Assembly (NCBI GenBank): GCA_937928405.1
Contig: CALFWZ010000066.1
Coordinates: 124,001-188,000 of the forward strand
DNA: 64,000 nucleotides
Source of the DNA: an uncultured Saprospiraceae bacterium
GTDB taxonomy: Bacteria; Bacteroidota; Bacteroidia; Chitinophagales; Saprospiraceae
Direction: 5' to 3'
Below the pieces are notes generated by a model. That model saw only the letters and a program-made list of their open reading frames with translations. It was not told the DNA's origin and ran no database searches. Of the stretch, positions 31,623 to 40,803 are shown piece by piece (position 1 is the first letter of the stretch; every line of letters begins with the position of its first letter). The position numbers and the translations under genes were made by a program.

Positions 31623-32507
31623 CTACGAATTCACGCGCAACGCCTTTAGACATGCTTCTAAACTCGCTTCCCAATGCGGTATTTCTAGCCCAAAGGCTTT
31701 CTTAATTTTGCCTTTATTCAATAGACTAAAATGAGGTCGCTTAGCTGCCGTTGGATAGTCTTTGGTTTCGATCGGCGATACTTGACAATTGATATTTTCA
31801 ATTCTAAAAATAGCGGTCGCAAAATCATACCAAGAAGTAACGCCTTCATTACTATAATGATAAACACCACCGATGCTATCCGATTCCACCTCTTTATTTT
31901 CAATTTTTGTTACGATATCCAGCATGGCTTTCGCCAAATCGTACGCGTAAGTCGGCGTTCCAATCTGATCAAAAATAACTGTTAGCTTATCACGATCTGC
32001 TCCTAAACGCAGCATCGTTTTTACAAAATTATGCCCAAAGGTAGAATAGACCCAAGAGGTTCTGATAACCAAATTTTTAGGATTGATATTTAATACCGTT
32101 CGATCTCCTGCCAGCTTAGATTCAGCGTAAATTCCTTGTGGGTTGGTTTCGTCCGTTTCGACAAAAGGTGTATTCTGATGATTGTGATAAACATAATCTG
32201 TAGAAAGATGAAGCATCCGTCCACCCGTTTTTTCTGTCGCCAACGCCAGATTTTTTGCGCCAACCGTATTGACGAGCATCGCTATATCTTTCTGCTCCTC
32301 TGCTTTATCAACTGCGGTATACGCAGCACAACTCAAGCAGTAAGCAAATTGCTTATTTTCAAAATAGGCCATGACCGCTGCTTCTTCCGTGATATCTAAT
32401 TCTTCTTTATCTATAAAATCAAAACTAAATCCAGGATATTGAGCAGCCAATGCTTTGAGTTCTGAACCTACTTGCCCGTTGGCACCTGTAACGAGAATAT
32501 TTTTCAT
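31623..32507 (-). CDS. rfbD: dTDP-4-dehydrorhamnose reductase
   Basis: GANGQVGSEL, YxxxK-type YAESKLAGDR, RTSWVYS. Confidence 0.93.
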   Translation of the reverse strand: MKNILVTGANGQVGSELKALAAQYPGFSFDFIDKEELDITEEAAVMAYFENKQFAYCLSCAAYTAVDKAEEQKDIAMLVNTVGAKNLALATEKTGGRMLHLSTDYVYHNHQNTPFVETDETNPQGIYAESKLAGDRTVLNINPKNLVIRTSWVYSTFGHNFVKTMLRLGADRDKLTVIFDQIGTPTYAYDLAKAMLDIVTKIENKEVESDSIGGVYHYSNEGVTSWYDFATAIFRIENINCQVSPIETKDYPTAAKRPHFSLLNKGKIKKAFGLEIPHWEASLEACLKALRVNS

Positions 32508-32598
32508 TTTTTATTGTTGAATCGTTGTGTTATCAAAATTCAGGAACAAGATATTGTCTTATTTTAACGTTTTGACGTTTTTAAATATTTGAGAAAAA

Positions 32599-33171
32599 TT
32601 ATTTATCCACCCCCACGGTAAAATCTACAAACTGCAAGTGCTCACCCAACGTCGGTAGGATCGCATCTTTTTCAGATAACAATACATTTTCAATTGCTAC
32701 TTCCCAATCGATTCCAATTTTTGGATCATCATAGCGTAGGCCTCCTTCACTTTCTTTATTGTAAAAATTATCACATTTATAAGCAAAAACTGCCTGTTCA
32801 CTCAAAGTCAAAAAACCGTGAGCAAATCCTCTAGGAATAAAAAATTGTTTTTTGTTTTCACCACTCAGTCGAACGCTATACCACTGCCCGTAGGTCGGTG
32901 AACCTTCCCGGATATCCACGGCAACGTCCAATACTTCACCAGAAAGTACACGAACTAATTTTGCCTGAGCATACGGTGGGCGCTGATAGTGCAGTCCTCG
33001 CAGGACGCCTTTGACAGAAGCAGATTGATTGTCTTGAACAAAATCATTATCGATACCCGCTGCTTTAAAAGCTTGGGCGTTATAAGATTCATAAAAATAG
33101 CCTCTATCGTCCCCAAATACGCGAGGTTCGATGATTTTAAGGCCTTCGATATGGGTTTCAGTAATTGTCAT
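32599..33171 (-). CDS. rfbC: dTDP-4-dehydrorhamnose 3,5-epimerase
   Basis: DNQSASVKGVLRGLHYQRPPYAQAKLVRV, FIPRGFAHGFLTLSE; ATG 33171 preferred over 33228. Confidence 0.94.
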   Translation of the reverse strand: MTITETHIEGLKIIEPRVFGDDRGYFYESYNAQAFKAAGIDNDFVQDNQSASVKGVLRGLHYQRPPYAQAKLVRVLSGEVLDVAVDIREGSPTYGQWYSVRLSGENKKQFFIPRGFAHGFLTLSEQAVFAYKCDNFYNKESEGGLRYDDPKIGIDWEVAIENVLLSEKDAILPTLGEHLQFVDFTVGVDK

Positions 33172-33390
33172 TATACTTGATTTGTTTGCACAAAAATTGC
33201 TAACTTTCCAGAAAAAATCAGCGATCATAAACGAAAAAGGCTAAAAAAGCATGTCTACATTTCCATTAACTAGCCTAAAATTTTCTCAATTTCGTAGTAT
33301 CATGAAACGTTGGACAAACCCTAACCATAGTGTAATATGGCAGTTATTGTGCCTAAAATTACCGTTTAAGGGGCAGTTTTTGGAGAATAT

Positions 33391-34692
33391 CTATTTCTGC
33401 CGGAAAAAGATCCCGATTGGGGTACCTGTAAAGTTAAATTCTTTCCGCAACTGATTTTCCAAAAAATTCTTATAATCTGTTTTAATGTATTTAGGATTAT
33501 TGCAGAAAAAAGCAAAAGCTGGATAGTACGTTGGCAATTGGGTAATAAATTTGATTTTAGCGAAACGCCCCCGATTAGAGGGGGGTGGGTTTTTATCGAT
33601 CACCTCCAACATAAAATCATTCAGTGCGGAAGTTTTAATTTTACGGTTTCGGTTTTCATGTACCTCAAGGGCCACCTCAATGGATTTTAAAATACGTTGT
33701 TTATTGACCACAGAAGTAAAGACGATAGGAATATCATTAAAAGGTGCAATTCTGCTCCGCAACGCTCGCTCATAATCACGGGCCGTATTGGTTTCTTTGT
33801 CTACCAAGTCCCATTTATTTACCAAAATCACAATCCCTTTATTTCTCTTCAGGGCGAGCGAAAAAATACTCATATCTTGTGCTTCCATCCCCGTTTGAGC
33901 ATCAATCATTAAGATACAAACGTCAGCCTCCTCCATTGCTTTGATGGCACGCATGACAGAATAGAATTCCAAATCTTCATGGACCCGCGCTTTTTTACGC
34001 ATCCCTGCCGTATCAATAATCAGAAAGTCTTTGTCAAATTTTTGGTACCGCGAGTGGATCGAATCTCGAGTGGTACCCGCAATATCCGTAACGATGTTTC
34101 GCTCCTCGCCTAAAAGGGCATTGGTCAAGGAGGATTTTCCAACGTTGGGCTGTCCTAGAATCGCAAATTTAGGAATATCTAATTCCATCGGTGGATCATC
34201 CTGAATTAGTTCCGTAACAAGGTCCAACACTTCTCCAGTACCACTGCCTGTGAGTGATGAAAGAAAATGGGTATGTTCAAATCCCATGCTCCAAAACTCA
34301 TTGGCTTCCAGCATACGGCGGTGATTATCTACTTTATTGACGACAAGGATAACTGGCTTTTCTGCCTTGCGGAGCAACTGCGCTACCTCTTCATCTAGAT
34401 CCGTAATACCCGTCATTACATCGACCATAAAAATCATCAGTGTCGCCTCCTCAATCGCAATACGCACCTGAGATCGGATCGCTGATTCGAATACATCATC
34501 AGACCCGTGCACGAATCCTCCTGTATCAATGACGGTGAATTTCTTTCCATTCCATTCACTGATCCCATATTTTCGATCTCTGGTTACTCCACTCGTATCG
34601 TCAATAATCGCTTGTCTTTCACCGATCAGACGATTATAAAGGGTGGATTTTCCGACGTTCGGTCGTCCAACTATGGCTACAATATTTCCCAT
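33391..34692 (-). CDS. der: Ribosome-biogenesis GTPase Der
   Basis: Two GTPase domains (VGRPNVGKSTLYNRL; LGQPNVGKSSLTNALL); KH-like C-terminus; ATG 34692 (MGNIVAIVGRP). Confidence 0.96.
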   Translation of the reverse strand: MGNIVAIVGRPNVGKSTLYNRLIGERQAIIDDTSGVTRDRKYGISEWNGKKFTVIDTGGFVHGSDDVFESAIRSQVRIAIEEATLMIFMVDVMTGITDLDEEVAQLLRKAEKPVILVVNKVDNHRRMLEANEFWSMGFEHTHFLSSLTGSGTGEVLDLVTELIQDDPPMELDIPKFAILGQPNVGKSSLTNALLGEERNIVTDIAGTTRDSIHSRYQKFDKDFLIIDTAGMRKKARVHEDLEFYSVMRAIKAMEEADVCILMIDAQTGMEAQDMSIFSLALKRNKGIVILVNKWDLVDKETNTARDYERALRSRIAPFNDIPIVFTSVVNKQRILKSIEVALEVHENRNRKIKTSALNDFMLEVIDKNPPPSNRGRFAKIKFITQLPTYYPAFAFFCNNPKYIKTDYKNFLENQLRKEFNFTGTPIGIFFRQK

Positions 34693-34758
34693 GATATTTT
34701 TCTTTAAAGTGCAAATTCGACCTGCCCTTCCTAAATGCAAAGATACGCTTATTTTTAT

Positions 34759-34861
34759 GTGCGGATTGGTGATTTTTTTGATATGAAGATTGATAGGTTG
34801 GTTATAATGATCAATCCGCATATCTACCAATCAAAAAATCCGTACATCAAGTAATCCGCAC
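34759..34861. repeat. Approximately 103-bp inverted-repeat element between era and der
   Basis: Ends GTGCGGATT (34759-34767) and AATCCGCAC (34853-34861); internal CAATCCGCAT and GGATTGGTGATTTTTTTGAT / ACCAATCAAAAAATCCG. Confidence 0.6.
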
Positions 34862-34867
34862 ATTGAC

Positions 34868-35758
34868 CTAATATCCAAAATGCTTCAACATCCGGTCATC
34901 ATCCCGCCAGTTGCTTTTTACTTTGACATGCATTTCTAAGAATACTTTTGATTCCAGCCAAGCTTCCATATCTTTTCGAGCGCTGGCTCCCAGTCTTTTG
35001 ATCGCCGTTCCGCCTTTTCCGATTAAAATATTTTTTTGTGATTCTCGAGCTACAAAAATCGTGGCCGCAATTCTAACGAGTGGTTCTTTATTCTTGGTAA
35101 CGGTATTTTTAAAACTATTGACAATCACTTCGCAGGAATAGGGAATTTCCTGATGATAAAATAATAATATTTTCTCTCTGATAATCTCGCTGATAAAAAA
35201 TCGTTCATTGCGATCAGTCAACTGATCTTTCGGATAATAGACAGGACCTTCGGGGAGGTTGTCTACGATCAACTTTAGCACCGTATCTACATTTTTCTTA
35301 TTCAGCGCTGAGATAGGAATCGTCTCTTTAAATTTCACCTTTTCATTCCACCATTGGATCAGCGAAATGATTTTGTCTGGCGTACTAAGATCTGTTTTAT
35401 TGATCAATAAAAAAAGTGGAATTTTTACTTTTTGAAGTCTTTCGATAATCGGATCATCCGCTTCGTATTTTTCTTCCGTATCCGTTACAAATAGCATCAC
35501 ATCTGCATCTTCAAAAGTGGATGCCACAAATCGGTTCATGGCTTCCTGCATTTTATAAGCTGGATCAGAAATAATTCCAGGTGTATCCGAAAAAACAATC
35601 TGATAATCTTCATCACTCACAATCCCTATAATCCGGTGTCGAGTGGTTTGAGGCTTATTGGTAATAATAGACATCTTCTCCCCCACTACGATATTCATAA
35701 GGGTCGATTTCCCCACGTTCGGACGACCAATAATATTGACGAAGCCTGATTTATGCAT
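34868..35758 (-). CDS. era: GTPase Era
   Basis: IIGRPNVGKSTLMN, DTPGI, NKTD, C-terminal KH domain GKGGTAIKRLGASARKDME. Confidence 0.96.
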   Translation of the reverse strand: MHKSGFVNIIGRPNVGKSTLMNIVVGEKMSIITNKPQTTRHRIIGIVSDEDYQIVFSDTPGIISDPAYKMQEAMNRFVASTFEDADVMLFVTDTEEKYEADDPIIERLQKVKIPLFLLINKTDLSTPDKIISLIQWWNEKVKFKETIPISALNKKNVDTVLKLIVDNLPEGPVYYPKDQLTDRNERFFISEIIREKILLFYHQEIPYSCEVIVNSFKNTVTKNKEPLVRIAATIFVARESQKNILIGKGGTAIKRLGASARKDMEAWLESKVFLEMHVKVKSNWRDDDRMLKHFGY

Positions 35759-35764
35759 TATAGG

Positions 35765-36349
35765 TTAATTTTCTAATAGTTTTACGTCGCCATGAATGAG
35801 GCCTTCCATCAGCAATCGCAGATTTTCGGGCTTTTGGGTACGCCAGTTGATATTATTATAACGATCGCCAAAGTTAAGATAATAATGCAATTGCGTGTCA
35901 GACATTTCCTGCGCTACATGTTCTTGAACATTTACCATACAAATCCAACCTTCTTCTTCGGCCACATCATCGTACCATTCTTCGTAATAAGCATCCTCAT
36001 CCCCATGAAAATTTAGGACGTTTTCCATGATAAACATAAACTTATGAATGCCATGATGAGCAAGCTGGTCGACTATTTCTCGCTTGACCCACATGATATC
36101 ATTGTGAATACAATCGTTCCACTCACCGATGAGTTCTATCACCGCAAAACCATCGTCATATTCTGCAAATAAGATTTTAGCATAGAGGGTTTCTGATCCG
36201 AAATGATCCCACTGTGGATGGATATAATAATTGTATATTTTTTGAGAAAAAGAAAATTCGTCATACGTTCTTCCATAGAACGGAGAGTTTTCATCCTCGG
36301 AGGCAATGTATTTGTCACGCCACTTAAAATGTGGTTCTATATCGTGCAT
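35765..36349 (-). CDS. Conserved hypothetical protein next to era
   Basis: Acidic, aromatic-rich 194-aa frame; ATG 36349 (MHDIEPHFKW) preferred. Confidence 0.7.
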   Translation of the reverse strand: MHDIEPHFKWRDKYIASEDENSPFYGRTYDEFSFSQKIYNYYIHPQWDHFGSETLYAKILFAEYDDGFAVIELIGEWNDCIHNDIMWVKREIVDQLAHHGIHKFMFIMENVLNFHGDEDAYYEEWYDDVAEEEGWICMVNVQEHVAQEMSDTQLHYYLNFGDRYNNINWRTQKPENLRLLMEGLIHGDVKLLEN

Positions 36350-36455
36350 GCGGGTTAATGTTTTTATAAAGGTATTTAGAAATCGTCGTATTAACAAAAA
36401 GAGATCTCTAAGGTTTTGTATTTATGTTATCATATTTTTTTACTTTGTCCTTCGC

Positions 36456-36962
36456 ATGAAAAAAATCGTCTTCACCGGTCCCGAATCTTCAGGAAAAACC
36501 ACTATCGCTCAACGCTTAGCCATGGATTTTAAAGCACCATTGGTGGATGAATATGCACGCACCTATCTTACCCAATTGAAACGACCTTACCAAGCATCCG
36601 ATCTCTGGAATATCGCGAGAGGTCAGCTAGCTGCTGAAAAAAATGCGGCCGGTAGCAATCCACATCTTCTGATTTGCGATACAGATTTATGGACGATCTT
36701 AATTTGGAGTGAAGAAAAATATGGCAAAGTTGATCCTCGAATTTTCAAAGCCTTATTCCAACAAAAGACAGATCTTTATTTTCTATTACAACCCACCCTA
36801 CCCTGGACCTACGATCCACAACGGGAAAACCCCACTGACAGAGATCGTCTATTCTATCTCTACCGAAATAAATTACGTCAACATCGACAACCTTATCTAG
36901 AAATAGACCCTACAGATAAAAATTTTTACAAAAAAATTAGAATAGGACTTTCCCAAATCTGA
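36456..36962 (+). CDS. AAA/NadR-like small-molecule kinase
   Basis: Walker A GPESSGKTTIAQRLA and VDEYARTYL resemble the NadR kinase domain; ATG 36456 preferred. Confidence 0.8.
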   Translation: MKKIVFTGPESSGKTTIAQRLAMDFKAPLVDEYARTYLTQLKRPYQASDLWNIARGQLAAEKNAAGSNPHLLICDTDLWTILIWSEEKYGKVDPRIFKALFQQKTDLYFLLQPTLPWTYDPQRENPTDRDRLFYLYRNKLRQHRQPYLEIDPTDKNFYKKIRIGLSQI

Positions 36963-37000
36963 ATCAATCAGACAAAATATCGTATATTTGCACTCACTTT

Positions 37001-37075
37001 CTGGGGTGCCTACAAGGCTGAGATTATACCCATCGAACCTGCCCGGGTAATGCCGGGAAGGGATATAGTTCCTAC
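37001..37075 (+). ncRNA. TPP (THI element) riboswitch
   Basis: GGGGTGCC..GGCTGAGATTATACCC..GAACCTGCCCGGGTAATGCCGGGAAGGGA matches the THI-box core; TATATTTG -7-like box at 36983-36990. Confidence 0.95.
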
Positions 37076-37158
37076 CAAATACGTGGTGGATGCTTCTAAG
37101 CATCTAGCTGATTGTCGTTTCTCCAGAAGTGCATTTTTCAACATCAAACCCCTTAGTG

Positions 37159-39612
37159 ATGCACAAAATTATACTCTTTATTTCTTGTTGGCTTTGCGCA
37201 CTTTCTTTGTCTGCGCAATATACTTTGATTGGCAATATTTTAGATCAGGATGGCGCATCTATCCCTGGTGCTGCCGTCGAATTATTAAATACCAACCAAG
37301 GTGCCATTACTGGTACGGATGGTTTTTTTATTTTTCAAAAATTAGATCAATCTAGCTATCAGATACAGGCCAGTTATTTAGGGTATGAGACCATTGTCCA
37401 GACGGTCAATTTAACCAAAGCGACCAATGAGGTGACCATCACGCTTACGGAAACAGATTTTGAAATGCCCGTCATCGAAGTAAACGGTAACTGGGCCAAC
37501 GAAAAAACGCCCATCACCTATACTAACCTCGAGGCGGAAGAAATTCAAGAACGCAACCTTGGTCAAGATGTTCCTTATCTTTTACGATGGACGCCTTCGA
37601 CCGTCGTTACCTCCGATGCCGGAACAGGAATTGGATATACCGGCATTCGAATACGTGGTAGCGATCCCAGTCGTACCAACGTCAGCATCAATGGAATTCC
37701 ACTCAACGACGCGGAATCTCAAGGTGTTTTCTGGGTCGACTTACCGGACTTTGCCACCTCAGCCAGTCAGATTCAAATTCAAAGAGGCGTCGGAACTTCA
37801 ACCAATGGTGCGGGTGCTTTTGGTGCCACCATCAATTTAAATACGACCCGCGTTAATCCAGAACCATTCGTAGAAATTAATAATTCTATTGGCTCGTTTG
37901 GTACGCTCAAGCATAATATCAACGCTAGCACGGGTTTACTCAATAATAAATTTGTAGTGGACGGAAGGCTCTCTAGAATTACATCTGATGGATTTATTGA
38001 TCGAGCGACTGCTAGGCTGCATTCCTACTATATTTCTGGTGCTTACTTAGGAGAAAAACAGTCTTTACGACTCAACGTATTTTCTGGACACGAGGTAACC
38101 TATCAGGCTTGGAACGGAGTTCCTGCTCAGTATATCGAGGTCGATTCCCTTCGTAATTTTAATACAGCTGGAACAGAAAAATTGCTTGGAGAACCTCACG
38201 ATAACGAAGTAGATGATTATACCCAAACACATTACCAACTACTTTATAATCGTAAAATTAATTCCCAGTGGAATGCGGATTTAAATTTTCACTATACCCG
38301 TGGTCTTGGCTTTTTTGAACAATATAAAGGAGGCGAAGACTTGATCGATTATCTAGTGACAGAAGATCCTACCGTTTTATCAGATGTGATCCGTCGCCGT
38401 TGGTTAGACAATCATTTTTATGGTGCCACTTACGCGGTTAATTATCTAAGTACCGATCAAAAAATACAGTTTACGGCAGGTGGTGCTTGGAATCAGTATA
38501 AAGGTGGGCATTACGGAGAAGCCATTTGGTCGGTGCCTACTGGCAAAATCAATAATGCTCCTCGCTATTATGACAATGATGCTACAAAAACGGATTTTAA
38601 TATTTTCGGAAAGGTCAATTATCAACTAACTGAAAAACTGAATGGGTATTTAGACTTACAATATCGACGCGTCAATTATGAATTTTTAGGTTTTGATATT
38701 GATGGGACCAATGTAACGCAAGATGATCAACTCAATTTTTTCAATCCAAAATTAGGGCTGGTTTTCACACCAAGATCAGGACAACGACTATACGCTAGTT
38801 TTGCGGTAGCCAATCGTGAACCCAACCGTTCTGATTATACGGAATCTTCTCCAGTCGATCGACCAACACACGAGACTTTATACAATACGGAAATCGGATA
38901 TCGCTATACTGGAAAACGAGGATTTGCAGGTATCAATGGTTATTTAATGGATTATAAAAATCAACTGGCCGTCACCGGGCAAATCAATGATGTAGGCGAA
39001 TATACCCGTCGTAATGTAGCAGATAGTTACCGACTCGGTGTAGAATTAGAAGGTGCGTTAGCGATTACTCATGGTTTGCAGTTGAATGGAAATTTGACAT
39101 TGAGTCAAAATAAAATAAAATCTTTTACAGAGTTTATTGATAATTGGGATACTTGGGGTCAAGAAGAAAATAAGTTAGAAAATACCGATCTTGCGCTCTC
39201 CCCCAACGTGATTGCCGGAGCAGAACTAAGCTATGACTTTCTTACAAAAAACAAAGAACAAAGTCTGATTTTAGGACTGATGAATAAATATGTCAGTGAG
39301 CAATTTATTGATAATACCAGCAATAAAAATACAAAGTTGCCTTCCTATTTTTTCAGCGACTTACGGTTGTCTTATGATCTAGGGGTGGGACCATTTGAAA
39401 ATATTCGTTTAACTGTTCTCGTTCGCAATCTTTGGGATGCTAAATTTTCTACGAATGCTTGGACTTATCGCTATCGTTCGGCGGGCTATGATGGCCGCCC
39501 CGATGATCCTTACACTCGACTGGAAGATGCTGGTACCAGTACTTATAATTTGACTGGATTTTATCCGCAGGCGGGACGGAATATATTGGTGGGATTGAGT
39601 TTGCGGTTTTAG
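37159..39612 (+). CDS. TonB-dependent receptor, predicted for thiamin or related compound
   Basis: Signal peptide at ATG 37159 (MHKIILFISCWLCALSLSAQ), regulatory-like domain, plug IRGSDPSRTNVSINGIPLNDAESQGVFWVDLPD, downstream of the TPP riboswitch. Confidence 0.9.
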   Translation: MHKIILFISCWLCALSLSAQYTLIGNILDQDGASIPGAAVELLNTNQGAITGTDGFFIFQKLDQSSYQIQASYLGYETIVQTVNLTKATNEVTITLTETDFEMPVIEVNGNWANEKTPITYTNLEAEEIQERNLGQDVPYLLRWTPSTVVTSDAGTGIGYTGIRIRGSDPSRTNVSINGIPLNDAESQGVFWVDLPDFATSASQIQIQRGVGTSTNGAGAFGATINLNTTRVNPEPFVEINNSIGSFGTLKHNINASTGLLNNKFVVDGRLSRITSDGFIDRATARLHSYYISGAYLGEKQSLRLNVFSGHEVTYQAWNGVPAQYIEVDSLRNFNTAGTEKLLGEPHDNEVDDYTQTHYQLLYNRKINSQWNADLNFHYTRGLGFFEQYKGGEDLIDYLVTEDPTVLSDVIRRRWLDNHFYGATYAVNYLSTDQKIQFTAGGAWNQYKGGHYGEAIWSVPTGKINNAPRYYDNDATKTDFNIFGKVNYQLTEKLNGYLDLQYRRVNYEFLGFDIDGTNVTQDDQLNFFNPKLGLVFTPRSGQRLYASFAVANREPNRSDYTESSPVDRPTHETLYNTEIGYRYTGKRGFAGINGYLMDYKNQLAVTGQINDVGEYTRRNVADSYRLGVELEGALAITHGLQLNGNLTLSQNKIKSFTEFIDNWDTWGQEENKLENTDLALSPNVIAGAELSYDFLTKNKEQSLILGLMNKYVSEQFIDNTSNKNTKLPSYFFSDLRLSYDLGVGPFENIRLTVLVRNLWDAKFSTNAWTYRYRSAGYDGRPDDPYTRLEDAGTSTYNLTGFYPQAGRNILVGLSLRF

Positions 39613-39695
39613 ATTATTTTCAGGAATTGAAGAGGTTCTTGAAATGGAGTTATTTAGTTATCGGATAGTTGGCAGCAAATAAAGAAGTCAAAAAT

Positions 39696-40640
39696 ATGCA
39701 TTGCAAAAGGTTAATGACTTTAATATTATTTATGATTTTTTCTGGACAAATTATTTGTCAAGACAACACCGATGAGAATGACTGGATAAATATTCTTACG
39801 AATTACAGGAATCAACTTGTTGAAAACAATTTGAATGAAGTGTCCAGACTCAAAATACTTTTCGAAAATTGGAAAGCAGTAGGAATAAGTGCTGATGAAA
39901 GAGAAAGGTTAACTTTGAATTTGATAAAATATGGTAAAATTGATGAATATAGTTTTGAAGAGCTTAAAAAGAATTTCAACAAACACTTAGCAAGTTTAAA
40001 AATAGAAATAAATTTTAAACAAGATGACTTAGATTTAATCCTTAGAAATGTCGAATTACTTAATTTAGTTCTTTTAGGTGTCCTAGACGCTGAATACCCT
40101 TTCCCTGTTGATATTTCCGATAATTTGAAATTAGAATTAAGCGCGTATGAAATAGATAAACTCAAAAAAGTAGGTGAGATCGGTTCTGGATTTGGCCAAT
40201 TTAGCCTATTAATGCACCTGATAAATCCGGATATTAAACAATATGTCAATGAAATTGATGAATCATTTTTAAACTATCAAAAAAAATTGATAGCAGCGAA
40301 CATCAAATACTTTGATTTAAATTCTTTCACATTTGTTGAAGGAAATAAGAAATCTACTAATTTAGAAGGACAAGAATTAGACATCTTGTTAATAAGAAAT
40401 TCATTTCATCACTTTTCAAAAAAGAAAAAAATGATTGCTTCAATAAAGAAATCAATCAAAAGGGATGGAAAAATATTTGTTCTTGAATCAGTTCCTGAAC
40501 TTGATGCTAACAATAACGTCTGTTCAAAAGCTATAAGCAAAAATAAGCTTAGAAAATTTTGGTTAGAAAATGGCCTAAAACTGATAAAAGAAACTTTAAT
40601 CGGAGAACAATTGCTAATTGAATTAATGGTAGTAGATTAA
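39696..40640 (+). CDS. Class I SAM-dependent methyltransferase-like protein with N-terminal signal peptide
   Basis: MHCKRLMTLILFMIFSGQIICQDN then motif I VGEIGSGFGQFS and late IRNSFHHF..IKRDGKIFVLESVP. Confidence 0.75.
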   Translation: MHCKRLMTLILFMIFSGQIICQDNTDENDWINILTNYRNQLVENNLNEVSRLKILFENWKAVGISADERERLTLNLIKYGKIDEYSFEELKKNFNKHLASLKIEINFKQDDLDLILRNVELLNLVLLGVLDAEYPFPVDISDNLKLELSAYEIDKLKKVGEIGSGFGQFSLLMHLINPDIKQYVNEIDESFLNYQKKLIAANIKYFDLNSFTFVEGNKKSTNLEGQELDILLIRNSFHHFSKKKKMIASIKKSIKRDGKIFVLESVPELDANNNVCSKAISKNKLRKFWLENGLKLIKETLIGEQLLIELMVVD

Positions 40641-40803
40641 ATAAAAAACAGCGACTGCCAACATGCGAGGATTTCGCTAAATTATTCTTTGTAAAATCTT
40701 TACTAAGAATAAAGATGACCATTTAAATCATTACATATAAAATAAATTCCCTCAACCATTCCCCTATTTTTAGTACCTTAGCTTTTCTAAAAAAGAACAA
40801 AGA

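Noticed and set aside
37050-37355. 101-aa ORF across the riboswitch and TonB receptor start
   Set aside because: Overlaps the THI element and the well-supported receptor signal peptide in another frame.
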